Source: Alphaproteobacteria bacterium
GTDB lineage: Bacteria; Pseudomonadota; Alphaproteobacteria; GCA-2731375
Assembly (NCBI GenBank): GCA_030746635.1
Contig: JASLMH010000006.1
Coordinates: 1-53,524, forward strand
Length of the DNA stretch: 53,524 nucleotides
Direction: 5' to 3'
The translations under genes were made by a program, and so were the position numbers. The notes under the pieces were generated by a model. It did no database searches. It worked only from the letters and a program-made list of their open reading frames with translations, and was not told the DNA's origin. This document shows, one piece after another, positions 33,654-43,185 of this stretch (position 1 is the stretch's first letter; every line of letters begins with the position of its first letter).

Positions 33654-35732
33654 TCAGCGGCCTTCGCGGTACCAGGCCAGCATGGTGACGCCCAGGAACA
33701 GCGCCAGGACCAGCAGGGCCGGCAGCAGCGGCGTGCGCTCGACACCCGTAACCGTGTAGTCGCCGTTGGCCCGCAAGCCCAGCCAGCCCCGGCCGCGAGC
33801 CATGCGATCGGCCTTGACCCGGCGGATATCGGGCATGCCGTCGGCCAGCCAGTAGGCGCCGCCGCCAGTCAGTTTCAACAGCGGCCGCAACGGCGCGTCC
33901 GAGGCCCGCATGTCGGCGTATTCCCGCGGATTGATGTCGCCGACGGCGGCGACGGCCCGGCGGTCGTCGTCGGCCAGCCGGTACAGCCCCGGCTCCTCGA
34001 CCGCCAGTTCGCCCGTTTCGGTGCCGCGGCCGTTGTCGGTCAGCCCGACTTCGGTGGTTTCGCCAGACGGCAGGGTGACCTTCACCGGCTTGCCATTGGC
34101 CGACAGGCTGCGGCGCTGGATGCTCAGCCGATTGCCGATGCCCCGGGCGCGCAGATCGTCTTCCTCCAGGTCCGGCTCCTTCATCAGCCAGTGGGCGATC
34201 CGGCGCAACATTTCGGCCTGCGGCCCGCCACCTTCGAAGCCTCGGGTCCACAGCCAGGCATGGTCCGACAGCAATTGCGCCACCCGGCCTTCGCCGACCC
34301 GGTCCAGGATCAGCAGCGGCCGTTCGCCGGCGCCCCGCATCAGGGTGTCGCCGCGGGTCTCGCGCACGTCGATCAGGCGGAACCAGCGACCCCATTCGGG
34401 CTGTCCGCCGGCCGCGCCGAGGCCCGGCAGTTCGGCGGTCACCGGATGGCGCCGGCCCTTCCGGGTGGCGATGGGACGATAGCCGACGGCCAACAGATCG
34501 CCGGTCGGCCGGCTGGGCAGCACCTCGGCCAACGGCGTGCGGAACAGGCTCAACGGCGTCGCGAAGGCCGGCCCGGCGGCGGTCAGCACCGCCCCGCCCT
34601 CGCGCACGTAGTCGGCGACATTGCGCAGGTAGACGTCCGGCAGCACGCCGCGCCGGCGATAGCGGTCGAAGATGATCAGGTCGAAATCGGCCAGCTTGAC
34701 CTGAAACAATTCCCGGGTCGGGAACGAGATCAGCGATAGTTCCTCGATCGGCGTGCCGTCCTGTTTGTGGGGCGGACGCAGGATGGTGAAATGCACCAGA
34801 TCGACCGAGGGATCGGATTTCAGGATATTGCGCCAGGTGCGCTCGCCGGCATGCGGCTCGCCGGAGACCAGCAACACCCGCAGCCGCTCCCGCACGCCGT
34901 TGACGATCAGCACCGCCCGGTTGTTCTTCAGGGTCAGCTCGTCAGGACCGGCGTCGACCTCCATCTCAAGCACCGTGGCGCCGGCGTGGTGCAGCCGGAA
35001 GGGGATGCGCCGGGCCTTGCCGATGCCGACCCGGTGCTGCTCGACCGGCCCGCCGTCCTGGCGGATGCGCAGCGACGCCCGGGCGGCGTTGCCGGTGCTG
35101 TCCTCGACCATCACCGTCAGGGCCAACGGCTCGCCGACGATGCCGTAGCTGGGCGACTTCAGGACCACCAGCCGCCGGTCGCGCTCGTCGCGATCGCCCG
35201 ACAGCAGCAGATGCACCGGCCCGCCCGGGTCGGCCTTGGCGGCGTCCTTGGGCAGATCGTGGACCTGGCCGTCGCTGATGATCACGGCGCCGGCCACCCG
35301 TCGGGCCGGCACGTCGTTGAAGGCCCGCCGCAAGGCGCCCATCAGATGGGTGCCGTCGGGCAGCAGCCGACCGCCGCCGGCGCCCCGGCCGGCCCGGATG
35401 ACGCGCAGGTCCAGATCGGGCCGCTCGCGCAATTCCGCCTCGATCTGCCGCAGGGCGGCCTCGCTTCGTTGCCGCCTCTCGCCGATGCGCTGGCTGATCG
35501 ATTGGTCGACCACCACCACGGCGACGTCGGTCAGCGGGCTGCGCTGCTCCCGCACCAGGGCCGGATTGACCAGGGCCGCCAGGCCGGCGGCCAGGGCCAG
35601 GGCTCGCCACCAGGTGCCGTCGGCCCGGCGCCATAGGGCGAAGGCCAGCAGGGCGGCGGCCGCCGCCGCCAGGACGGCGATCGCCGGCCAGGGCAGTAGC
35701 GGCGCGAAGGCGATGCGGGTGATCTCGCTCAT
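33654..35732 (-). CDS. Membrane protein with vWA-like and glutamine-amidotransferase-like domains (MoxR operon)
   Basis: This 692-residue protein has two N-terminal helices (about 15-60), a vWA-like region (LTDVAVVVVDQSISQ near 70, then VAGAVIISDGQVHDLP), an Ig-like middle (SYGIVGEPLALTVMVED), a class I amidotransferase-like domain (about 290-500; LRVLLVSGEPHAGERTWRNIL, LADFDLIIFDRY) with no clear catalytic triad, and one C-terminal helix (about 665-685). It is the last gene of the MoxR-DUF58-DUF4159 operon and starts 3 bases after the previous stop. The role is unknown; the operon is thought to act with MoxR chaperones in the envelope. Confidence 0.82.
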   Translation of the reverse strand: MSEITRIAFAPLLPWPAIAVLAAAAAALLAFALWRRADGTWWRALALAAGLAALVNPALVREQRSPLTDVAVVVVDQSISQRIGERRQRSEAALRQIEAELRERPDLDLRVIRAGRGAGGGRLLPDGTHLMGALRRAFNDVPARRVAGAVIISDGQVHDLPKDAAKADPGGPVHLLLSGDRDERDRRLVVLKSPSYGIVGEPLALTVMVEDSTGNAARASLRIRQDGGPVEQHRVGIGKARRIPFRLHHAGATVLEMEVDAGPDELTLKNNRAVLIVNGVRERLRVLLVSGEPHAGERTWRNILKSDPSVDLVHFTILRPPHKQDGTPIEELSLISFPTRELFQVKLADFDLIIFDRYRRRGVLPDVYLRNVADYVREGGAVLTAAGPAFATPLSLFRTPLAEVLPSRPTGDLLAVGYRPIATRKGRRHPVTAELPGLGAAGGQPEWGRWFRLIDVRETRGDTLMRGAGERPLLILDRVGEGRVAQLLSDHAWLWTRGFEGGGPQAEMLRRIAHWLMKEPDLEEDDLRARGIGNRLSIQRRSLSANGKPVKVTLPSGETTEVGLTDNGRGTETGELAVEEPGLYRLADDDRRAVAAVGDINPREYADMRASDAPLRPLLKLTGGGAYWLADGMPDIRRVKADRMARGRGWLGLRANGDYTVTGVERTPLLPALLVLALFLGVTMLAWYREGR

Positions 35733-35735
35733 CGC

Positions 35736-38477
35736 CTATTGACCCAGGCGTTCCAGGATCGCCGGTACATGCACCTGGTCGGACTTGTAGTTGCCGGTCA
35801 GGACGTACATCACCAGATTGACGCCAAAGCGAAAGGCCATCTCGCGCTGCCGTTCGCCGCCGGGAATGACCGCGGCGATCGGTCGCCGGTCGGCGTCCAT
35901 GGCCCAGGCGGAGGCCCAGTCGTTGCTGCCGACGATCAGCGAGGAGACGCCGTCGTTGACGCCACCGGGCCGCAGTTCGACCCAGACCCGGCCGTCGGCG
36001 TAGCGGCCGGGAAAGGTCTGCATCAGGTAGAACGCCTTGGTCAGCACGTGATTGTGCGGCACCGGTACCAAGGGCGGGATATCAAGCCGCGACAGCAATC
36101 GGCGCAGGCGGTCGCCGGCGCCGCCGGCGGCGCCCAGGCGGCGGGCCAGGGCCGGTGTCGCCCGGCCGGCGTCGCGGCTGTCGAACACGATGGTGCCGCC
36201 GGTGCGCAGATAGTTCGATAGCCGGGCCAGGGCCTGGTCGGTCAGGGCCGGCTGGCTGGCGCTGATCGGCCAGTACAGCAAGGGGAAGAACACCAACTCG
36301 TCGCGCTCGACGTTGACCGCCAGCGGTTCGGCCGGCTCCACCGAGGTGCGGCGCTGCAGGACGTCGCTGAGGCCGAACAGGCCGGCCCGGCTCATGGCGT
36401 CGATCTCGCCATCACCGGTCAGCACATAGGCCAGGCGGGTATCCAGGGTGGCCGCCATGGCGAACTCATCGCTGCCCTGGCTCTGTCCGCGCGCCGCTTC
36501 CGGCAGCGCCGTCAAGACCGTCAGCAGGGCCAGGCCGGCGGCGCCGACGGTCGGGCGCAACAGGCCGCGCAGGGACAGCACCGCCGCCAGGTCGGCCAGC
36601 GCCAGCAGCAGCGCCAGGCCCAAAAGCCAGGGTTTCAGGTCGACCTCGCCGGGCTGGCGATAGTCGGCGGCGGCGACCGGCACCGGCAGGGTTCCGATCG
36701 GCCGCAATTCTCGCCAGCCCCGGGTCAGGTTCAGGGCCCGCCGCGCCGCCTCGCTGCCATAGTAGCCGGGCGGCGTGCGCGGCCCGGGGGCGGCCTGGTC
36801 GATGGCGTCGGCGGCGATCGGCCGCGCCGCCGGGCCCGGATCGCCCAACCGGCCGAAACCGTCCAGGGTGGCCAGCGGCGGCAGCAACTGGCCGCCGGCC
36901 TTGCCGGCGACGCCGCGCGACATCGCGGTCAGCCGCCGCAGCATGTCGACGAACAGCCCCGACAGCGGCAGGTTCGACCAATCGGTGTTGGCGGTGCTAT
37001 GGAACAGCACCAGCCAGCCCTGGCCCCGGCGGGCGCCGGTCACCAGGGGCGTGCCGTCGGCCAGGCGGGCCCAGGTGCGATCGGCCAGATCCAGCGACGG
37101 CTGGGCCAGCACCTGGCGGCTGACCACCACCTCGTCGGGCACCGTCAGGCCATGGAAGGGGCCGTGTTCGGGAAACGCCGCCAGCCGGGCCGGGACCGAC
37201 CAGGACAGCGCGCCGCCCAGGGCCCGTCCGCCCTGCCGCAGGGTCACCGGGATCAACGGATCGGCGCCCTGGGCCAGATGCGGACCGGCGAACCGGATCA
37301 GCATGCCGCCGTCGTCGACCCATTGCGTCAGCCGCTGATGCTGGGCCTTGGGCAGGCGGCCGATATCGGCCAGCACCATCACGGCCAGCGGCTGTTCCAA
37401 AAGCTCGTCGATCAGGCCCTTGCGCAACTCGGCATAGGGCGCCATGGCGCGATCGAGGTAGTACAGATTGGACAGCAGCGGTTGCGAACGTCCCTCGACC
37501 GCGCCGCCCGAAACCAGGCCGACCGGCCGTCGGCGCCAGCGTTCGTCCAGCAGCGCCAGTCCGCCGGCCGACGGCGCGCCGGCCAACTCCAGCCGCAGCA
37601 CCCGGTTGCGCGAGTCGCCCGGCAGTTCGAGCGTCGCCTTGGCCTGGCCGCTGCCCGCCTCGAAGCGGGCCAGGCCGCGACCGAGTATGCGCCCGCGCTC
37701 GCCGATCGCCCGGGCCTCGGCCGTCGCCGGCGATTGCCGGTCGGCGCGCAGCACCGTTACCTCGAAACCGCTGCGGATCATGGCCGGCGGCAGCATCGCC
37801 ATGGCCCGGTCCGGGCCCGCCGGTTGCAGAAGCTGCACCGGGCCCCGGGCGACCAGCGCCTCGGCCAGCGGGCCGGCCGCGCCGTCGTCGATGCCATCGC
37901 TCAACCAGACGATGCCGGGCCGCTCGTCCAGGCGCAGATCGTTCACCACCGCCGCCGCCGTGGCCCGGTCCACCGGCCAGGGTTTCGGCTGCCTGGCGCG
38001 GACCAGCGATCGCGCCCGGGCCACGTCCAACAGGCCGCTGGGCTGCAGGTTTTCGCCGCTGGCCGGCGCCGCCGTGCCCAGCACTATTACCGCCCGGTCC
38101 TGCCGTTCGGCCCGATCCAGCACCGCCATGGCGGCCCGCTGGCGCAGCTTCCAGGACGGCGCCGCCGCCCAGCCGTCGTCGACCACCAGCAGCACCGGGC
38201 CCTCGCCCGGCAACGCCCCGCCCGGCTGCCACAGCGGGTGCGCCAGGGCCAGCACCGCCAGGACGGCCAGCAACAGGCGCAACACGGTCAGCCACCAGGG
38301 CGTCGACGCCGGCGTCTCTTCCTCCTGGCGCAGGCCGCGCAGAATGCGCACCGGCGGGAAGGGAATGCGCCGTGGCATCGGCGGCGTCACCCGCAACAGC
38401 CACCAGATCAAGGGCAGCGCGGCCAGCGCCGCCAGCATCCAGGGCGCGGTCAGGGCGAGAGGGCCCAGGGACAGCAA
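35736..38477 (-). CDS. DUF4159-containing membrane protein with BatA-like N-terminus
   Basis: This 913-residue protein begins with two BatA-type membrane helices (about 8-28 and 60-82; family segment LPLIWWLLRVTPP..RR..FPPVRIL), then a degenerate vWA region (VLLVVDDGWAAAPSW, with MIDAS not intact), an amidotransferase-like stretch (WVDDGGMLIRFAGPHL), two further helices (about 620-665) and a C-terminal DUF4159 domain (about 690-910; LSNYLRTGGTIVFDSRD, MYVLTGNYKSDQVH). The start is probably TTG at 38477, 4 bases after the DUF58 stop. It is part of the MoxR operon and of unknown function. Confidence 0.85.
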   Translation of the reverse strand: MLSLGPLALTAPWMLAALAALPLIWWLLRVTPPMPRRIPFPPVRILRGLRQEEETPASTPWWLTVLRLLLAVLAVLALAHPLWQPGGALPGEGPVLLVVDDGWAAAPSWKLRQRAAMAVLDRAERQDRAVIVLGTAAPASGENLQPSGLLDVARARSLVRARQPKPWPVDRATAAAVVNDLRLDERPGIVWLSDGIDDGAAGPLAEALVARGPVQLLQPAGPDRAMAMLPPAMIRSGFEVTVLRADRQSPATAEARAIGERGRILGRGLARFEAGSGQAKATLELPGDSRNRVLRLELAGAPSAGGLALLDERWRRRPVGLVSGGAVEGRSQPLLSNLYYLDRAMAPYAELRKGLIDELLEQPLAVMVLADIGRLPKAQHQRLTQWVDDGGMLIRFAGPHLAQGADPLIPVTLRQGGRALGGALSWSVPARLAAFPEHGPFHGLTVPDEVVVSRQVLAQPSLDLADRTWARLADGTPLVTGARRGQGWLVLFHSTANTDWSNLPLSGLFVDMLRRLTAMSRGVAGKAGGQLLPPLATLDGFGRLGDPGPAARPIAADAIDQAAPGPRTPPGYYGSEAARRALNLTRGWRELRPIGTLPVPVAAADYRQPGEVDLKPWLLGLALLLALADLAAVLSLRGLLRPTVGAAGLALLTVLTALPEAARGQSQGSDEFAMAATLDTRLAYVLTGDGEIDAMSRAGLFGLSDVLQRRTSVEPAEPLAVNVERDELVFFPLLYWPISASQPALTDQALARLSNYLRTGGTIVFDSRDAGRATPALARRLGAAGGAGDRLRRLLSRLDIPPLVPVPHNHVLTKAFYLMQTFPGRYADGRVWVELRPGGVNDGVSSLIVGSNDWASAWAMDADRRPIAAVIPGGERQREMAFRFGVNLVMYVLTGNYKSDQVHVPAILERLGQ

Positions 38478-38481
38478 GGCC

Positions 38482-39372
38482 TCAGCCCCCGATTTCGCCC
38501 AGGGCGCCGTACAGCGCCAGCAGGGCGGTCTGCGGCGGCCGGTCGGTGCGGTGCGCGGCGAAGCGCCAGCCGGCGTGACGGGTGATGTCGATCAGCGACT
38601 GGTGCCGGGCCGACATGCGGTCGTGATAGGCGGTGCGCAGGCTCTCCACCCGGCCGACGATGTAACGGCCCTCGGCCTCCAGGCCCTCGAACTCGGTGCG
38701 GCCCCGGAACGGCAAATCCTCCTCGGCCGGATCCAGCACCTGCAGCAGATGGCCCGGCACCCCCTGGCTGGCGAAGGCCTTGATGGTTGCCTCGATCTCC
38801 TCCAGCGGTGACAGGAAGTCACCGAACATCACCAGTTGGGCGTGTCGCGGCAGCCGGACCGGCGGCGGCAGGCTGCCGCCAGCCGGTTGATCGCTGGTCA
38901 ACAGGGCGCCGATCCGGCCCAGGCTGGCACGACCGCCGGTAGCATTCTGATCGTGGCCCATCAGGCCGACATGTTCGCCGCCGCGCACCAGCAGGGAAGC
39001 CAGGGCGAGCAGCAGCAGGTTGGCGCGATCGAGCTTGCGTTCGATCTCGGGGCTGCTGGCATAGGCCATGGACGGCGAATGGTCCCGCCACAGCCAGACG
39101 CTCTGGGCCGCCTCCCATTCGTTTTCGCGCACGAAGACCTTTTGGCTCTTGGCCGACTGCCGCCAGTCGATGGCCTGGGCCGCGTCGCCCCCCTGATAGC
39201 GGCGGAACTGCCAGAAGGTCTCGCCGCTGCCGACCCGGCGACGGCCATGCACGCCCTGCACCACGGTCGATGCGACCCGCTCGGCGGCGACCAGCAGCGG
39301 CGGCAGGTCGGCCGCCAACTGTTCCGCCCGCTGGCGCACGCCGGTTTGGTTTTCCGTGGCGGGGCTCGCCAT
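38482..39372 (-). CDS. DUF58 domain-containing protein
   Basis: This 296-residue DUF58 protein carries the signature GRRRVGSGETFWQFRRYQGGD..QAIDWRQSAKSQKVFVRENEWE, followed by a vWA-like domain (VWLWRDHSPSM). DUF58 proteins occur next to MoxR AAA+ ATPases and are thought to be their substrates or adaptors. It follows the MoxR gene by 7 bases. No membrane segment is seen. Confidence 0.93.
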   Translation of the reverse strand: MASPATENQTGVRQRAEQLAADLPPLLVAAERVASTVVQGVHGRRRVGSGETFWQFRRYQGGDAAQAIDWRQSAKSQKVFVRENEWEAAQSVWLWRDHSPSMAYASSPEIERKLDRANLLLLALASLLVRGGEHVGLMGHDQNATGGRASLGRIGALLTSDQPAGGSLPPPVRLPRHAQLVMFGDFLSPLEEIEATIKAFASQGVPGHLLQVLDPAEEDLPFRGRTEFEGLEAEGRYIVGRVESLRTAYHDRMSARHQSLIDITRHAGWRFAAHRTDRPPQTALLALYGALGEIGG

Positions 39373-39379
39373 AAGCCAA

Positions 39380-40387
39380 TTAGATCAGTGGTTCGGTAAG
39401 TCGGCCGATGACCTCGTCCAGGCCGACGCCGTCGGCCCGGGCAGCGAAGGTCAGGGCCATGCGATGGCGCAGCACCGGCCCGGCCAGGGCCAGCACATCG
39501 TCGATCGACGGCGACAGACGGCCATCCAGCAGGGCCCGCGCCCGCACCGCCAGCATCAGTGCCTGGCTGGCCCGGGGACCCGGCCCCCAGGCGACCTGTT
39601 CGGGTACGCCGGCGATGTCGCTGGTTTCCGGCCGGCCGTTGCGGACCAGGGTCAGGATCGCGTCGACCACGCTTTCGCCCACCGGGATGTGGCGGATCAG
39701 GCGCTGCGCGGCGATCAACTGCTCGCCGGTCATCACCGCCTCCAATTCCTGGCTCTCGATCCCGGTGGTGACGATCAGCATGCGCCGCTCCGCCTCCAGG
39801 TCCGGGTAGCCGATGTCGATCTGCAACAGGAACCGGTCCAACTGTGCCTCGGGCAGCGGATAGGTGCCCTCCTGTTCCAGCGGGTTCTGCGTCGCCAGGA
39901 CGTGGAACGGACCGGGCAGGGGATGGTGCTGGCCGGCGATAGTGACGGAGTGTTCCTGCATCGCCTGCAACAGGGCCGATTGCGTGCGCGGGCTGGCCCG
40001 GTTGATCTCGTCGGCCATCAGCAGCTGACAGAAGATCGGCCCGGGAATGAAGCGGAACGACCGCCGTCCCGACTCGGTTTCCTCCAGCACCTCCGAGCCG
40101 AGGATATCCGCCGGCATCAGATCGGGGGTGAACTGCACCCGCTTGTCGTCAAGTCCCAATACGGTGCCGAGGGTTTCGACCAGCCGGGTCTTGGCCAGGC
40201 CCGGCACGCCGATCAACAGGGCGTGGCCGCCGGCCAGCAGGGTGATCAGGGTCTCGTCGATCACCTCTTCCTGGCCGAAGATGACGCGGCCGATCATGTT
40301 GCGCACGCGAGCGATCCGTTCGCCCGCCGCTTCGATTTCGCCGATCAATTGATCGTCGGCTTCGCTGACGGAATGCATGTTGTCCAC
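39380..40387 (-). CDS. MoxR-family AAA+ ATPase
   Basis: This 335-residue ATPase has Walker A GVPGLAKT (60-67), Walker B LLMADEINRA, and the MoxR-typical segment VLATQNPLEQEGTYPLPEAQLDRF. MoxR proteins act as chaperones in maturation of metalloprotein or envelope complexes. The start is GTG 40387 or ATG 40378; neither has a clear ribosome-binding site. It is the first gene of the four-gene operon and is divergent from the DUF1285 gene. Confidence 0.95.
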   Translation of the reverse strand: MDNMHSVSEADDQLIGEIEAAGERIARVRNMIGRVIFGQEEVIDETLITLLAGGHALLIGVPGLAKTRLVETLGTVLGLDDKRVQFTPDLMPADILGSEVLEETESGRRSFRFIPGPIFCQLLMADEINRASPRTQSALLQAMQEHSVTIAGQHHPLPGPFHVLATQNPLEQEGTYPLPEAQLDRFLLQIDIGYPDLEAERRMLIVTTGIESQELEAVMTGEQLIAAQRLIRHIPVGESVVDAILTLVRNGRPETSDIAGVPEQVAWGPGPRASQALMLAVRARALLDGRLSPSIDDVLALAGPVLRHRMALTFAARADGVGLDEVIGRLTEPLI

Positions 40388-40495
40388 TATATTGAATCAC
40401 CCCAGGTTGGTCTGAAGCTTAAAGTAACGATTGCGCGAGCGGCTGACCAGTCGGCCGCGGGGCATTCTTTGGGATTGCGAAAACAGACGAACGGC

Positions 40496-41065
40496 ATGAC
40501 CAAACAGACCATCGATCCCGCCGCCATCGCGGCCCATCTGCCCAAGGGGCGGCGGCCGCCGGTGGAAAACTGGAATCCCGATTTCCAAGGCGATATCGAT
40601 ATGCGGATCGCCCGCGACGGCACCTGGTTCTATCTCGGCACGCCGATTGCCAGGAAACCGATGGTCAAGCTGTTCTCGTCGGTGCTGCGCCACGACGCCG
40701 ACGACAAATTCTATCTGGTCACGCCGGTCGAGAAATTGGGCATCACCGTCGACGACGCGCCGTTCCTGGCGGTGGCGATGACGGCGCACGGCCGGGGCCG
40801 CGACCAGGTCCTGACCTTCCGCACCAACGTCGACGACGAGGTGATGGCCGGGCCGGAGCATCCGCTGCGGGTCAGCCTGAACCCGGCCAGCCAGGAGCCA
40901 TCGCCCTATGTGCATGTCCGCGGCCGCCTCGAGGCGCTGATCGCCCGGGCCGTGTTCTATGACCTGGTCGAGCTGGCGGTCGAGGAGGAAGGTCGGGGCG
41001 AACGGTCGTTCGGGGTATGGAGCGCCGGCGAATTCTTCCCGATCGGCGATCCGGGCGAAAACTAG
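40496..41065 (+). CDS. DUF1285 domain-containing protein
   Basis: This 189-residue protein belongs to the DUF1285 family; characteristic segments are DIDMRIARDGTWFYLGTPIARKPMVKLFSSVLR and a central YLVTPVEKLGI. Structures in the family show an SH3-like/PH-like fold, with unknown function. It precedes a CoA pyrophosphatase, a DUF6111 protein and cca; this arrangement recurs in alphaproteobacteria. The ATG is 109 bases from the divergent MoxR start. Confidence 0.9.
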   Translation: MTKQTIDPAAIAAHLPKGRRPPVENWNPDFQGDIDMRIARDGTWFYLGTPIARKPMVKLFSSVLRHDADDKFYLVTPVEKLGITVDDAPFLAVAMTAHGRGRDQVLTFRTNVDDEVMAGPEHPLRVSLNPASQEPSPYVHVRGRLEALIARAVFYDLVELAVEEEGRGERSFGVWSAGEFFPIGDPGEN

Positions 41066-41076
41066 GAGAGCGGTGG

Positions 41077-41703
41077 TTGCGCCAGCGTATCGAACAGAAG
41101 TTGCGGCCGCAGGTCGATTCGCGGGCCCATGACGACATTCGGCCGCCGACCGGCGACCACGATCTCAACCCCTTCATGCTCGACTGGGTCGATCGGGAAC
41201 AGCGCCTGACCCCGGCGGCGGTGCTGGTGCCGCTGGTCGAGCATGCTGCCGGCCTGACCGTGCTGTTGACCAAGCGCACCGACCATCTGCACCATCACGC
41301 CGGGCAGGTCAGCTTTCCCGGCGGCCGGGTCGAGGCAGGCGACGAGGACGTGATCGATACGGCGCTGCGGGAAACCGAGGAGGAGATCGGTCTGGAGCGG
41401 TCGTTCGTCAAAATTTCCGGCTATCTGGACGACTACGAAACCGGCACCGGTTTCCATATCACGCCGGTGGTCGGCTTCGTGCGCCCCGGTTTCGATTTGA
41501 AGGTCGATGATTTCGAGGTCGCCGAGGTGTTCGAGGTGCCTTTGGCGTTCCTGTTCGACCCGGCCAACCACCAGCGCCATGAGCGGGTCTGGAACGGCCG
41601 CAAGCGGGCGTATTACGCCATGCCGTACGATGGTTTCTACATCTGGGGCGCCACCGCCGGTATGCTGATGAACCTCTATCGCCGCGTTCATGACCTCCTC
41701 TAG
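41077..41703 (+). CDS. Nudix CoA pyrophosphatase
   Basis: This 208-residue Nudix protein has GGRVEAGDEDVIDTALRE followed by TEEEIGL as the GX5EX7REUXEEXGU metal-binding box, and the family's upstream segment LTKRTDHLHHHAGQVSFP, characteristic of CoA pyrophosphatases (NudL/NUDT7-like). Likely reaction: hydrolysis of CoA to 3',5'-ADP and 4'-phosphopantetheine. The start is taken as TTG 41077, preceded by AGGAGAG; ATG 41017 is possible but would overlap DUF1285 by 49 bases and its extra residues look like antisense-frame noise. It is in a four-gene group with DUF6111 and cca. Confidence 0.88.
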   Translation: MRQRIEQKLRPQVDSRAHDDIRPPTGDHDLNPFMLDWVDREQRLTPAAVLVPLVEHAAGLTVLLTKRTDHLHHHAGQVSFPGGRVEAGDEDVIDTALRETEEEIGLERSFVKISGYLDDYETGTGFHITPVVGFVRPGFDLKVDDFEVAEVFEVPLAFLFDPANHQRHERVWNGRKRAYYAMPYDGFYIWGATAGMLMNLYRRVHDLL

Positions 41704-41717
41704 CGCCGGATAGTGCC

Positions 41718-41984
41718 ATGGTCCGCAAGCTCCTCTATCACCTGATCCCGTTCCTGCTGCCGTTCATCGCCTACGGCATCTATCTGTTCGCCACCCGCCG
41801 GGCCCGGGCCAAGGGCCAGGCCTTCGACGAGGCGCCGTGGTTCTGGCTGTTCGCGTCCGGCCTGGTCCTGTTCGCGGCCAGCCTGATCGTCGTGCGGCTG
41901 TTCACCGGCGACCCGCCCCATGGCCGCTATGTTCCGCCGCACCTCGAGGAGGGGCAGGTGGTCCCCGGTCGCGTCGACCGCTGA
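41718..41984 (+). CDS. DUF6111-family small membrane protein
   Basis: This 88-residue protein has two membrane helices (about 6-26 and 43-63), the second followed by a soluble tail with GDPPHGRYVPPHLEEGQVVPGRVDR. It matches the DUF6111 family that precedes cca in alphaproteobacteria. Function is unknown. It is 14 bases after the CoA pyrophosphatase and 12 before cca, so likely one transcript. Confidence 0.88.
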   Translation: MVRKLLYHLIPFLLPFIAYGIYLFATRRARAKGQAFDEAPWFWLFASGLVLFAASLIVVRLFTGDPPHGRYVPPHLEEGQVVPGRVDR

Positions 41985-41996
41985 TAGGCTGACGGG

Positions 41997-43184
41997 ATGC
42001 AGGCGAGCGGCGATATCCCGGTGCAGGAATGGATGCGGGCGGCATCGACCATGGCGGTGTTTTCCGCCTTGCGGGCGGCCGGCGGCACCCCCCGCTTCGT
42101 CGGCGGCTGTATCCGCGACAGCCTGCTGGGCCGGCCGGTCAAGGATATCGACATCGCCGTCGATCAGTCACCCGAGGACAACCTGCGCCTGTTGGCGGCG
42201 GCGGGAATCCACACCCTGCCGATCGGTCTGGACCACGGCACCGTCCTGGCCGTGGTCGATCGCCAGCATTTCGAGATCACCACCCTGCGGGTCGATGTCG
42301 AGACCTTCGGCCGGCAGGCCAGGGTGGCCTTCACCGACGATTGGCGGGCCGATGCCGAACGCCGCGACCTCACCATCAACGCGCTTTACGCCGATCCCGA
42401 CGGCACCCTCTACGATCCGGTCGGCGGCCGCGACGACCTGATGGCCGGGCGGGTGCGTTTCGTCGGCGATCCGGCCCGGCGGATCGAGGAAGACCGCCTG
42501 CGCATCCTGCGCTTTTTCCGCTTTCACGCCTGGTACGGTAAGGGTCCGGCCGACGCCGGGGCGTTGGCGGCCTGCACGGCGGCGGCGGCCGGTCTGGACG
42601 ATCTCAGCGGCGAGCGCATCCGGGCCGAGCTGTTGCGCCTGCTGGCGGCGCCGGATCCGGCGCCCTGCCTGGAATTGATGGCGGAGGTGGGCGTGCTGGC
42701 GCGGATCCTGCCCGCCGGCTGGGCCATCGATCGCCTGGCCGGGCAGGAAGCCGATCCGTTGCGCCGGCTGGCGGCGTTGATGCTGGGCGATGAGGAGGAC
42801 GCGCGGGCGCTGGCCCATCGCCTGCATTTCTCCCGAAAACAACGGGATCGACTGGGTTTCCTGCTGGCCCCGCCGGTCGATTTGACGGCGGTCGATGATC
42901 AGGAGTTGCGCCGCTTACTGTACCGATGGGGCGTCGAGCGGTTGGATGACCTGGCCCGCCTGCAAGGCGCGACGGCGCTGCTGCCGGTGATCGGGAAGGG
43001 GGCGCCGCCGCCGTTCCCCTTGTCCGGACGCGATGCCCTGGACCTCGGCGTCGAGCCCGGAACCAGGGTCGGCGATCTCCTCGCCGCGGTGGAGGCCTGG
43101 TGGATCGACCACGACTTCGCCGGCGGCCGCAAGGAACTGCTGGCCGAATTGCGGCGGCGCTGCGGCCCGGTTGAAGGAGACTGA
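41997..43184 (+). CDS. cca: CCA tRNA nucleotidyltransferase
   Basis: This 395-residue class II nucleotidyltransferase adds or repairs the 3' CCA of tRNA. The head motif GGCIRD (36-41) and DID (50-52) form the metal-binding catalytic site; ERRDLTINAL is the template-motif region, and EEDRLRILRFFRFHA is motif-D-like. The C-terminal body domain is shorter than in E. coli. It is in the DUF1285-Nudix-DUF6111 group, with the DUF1801 gene following by one base. Confidence 0.95.
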   Translation: MQASGDIPVQEWMRAASTMAVFSALRAAGGTPRFVGGCIRDSLLGRPVKDIDIAVDQSPEDNLRLLAAAGIHTLPIGLDHGTVLAVVDRQHFEITTLRVDVETFGRQARVAFTDDWRADAERRDLTINALYADPDGTLYDPVGGRDDLMAGRVRFVGDPARRIEEDRLRILRFFRFHAWYGKGPADAGALAACTAAAAGLDDLSGERIRAELLRLLAAPDPAPCLELMAEVGVLARILPAGWAIDRLAGQEADPLRRLAALMLGDEEDARALAHRLHFSRKQRDRLGFLLAPPVDLTAVDDQELRRLLYRWGVERLDDLARLQGATALLPVIGKGAPPPFPLSGRDALDLGVEPGTRVGDLLAAVEAWWIDHDFAGGRKELLAELRRRCGPVEGD

Positions 43185-43185
43185 A

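Noticed and set aside
39356..41065. A 569-codon plus-strand frame ending with DUF1285
   Set aside because: The first 380 codons are the antisense of moxR; the family homology begins at ATG 40496.
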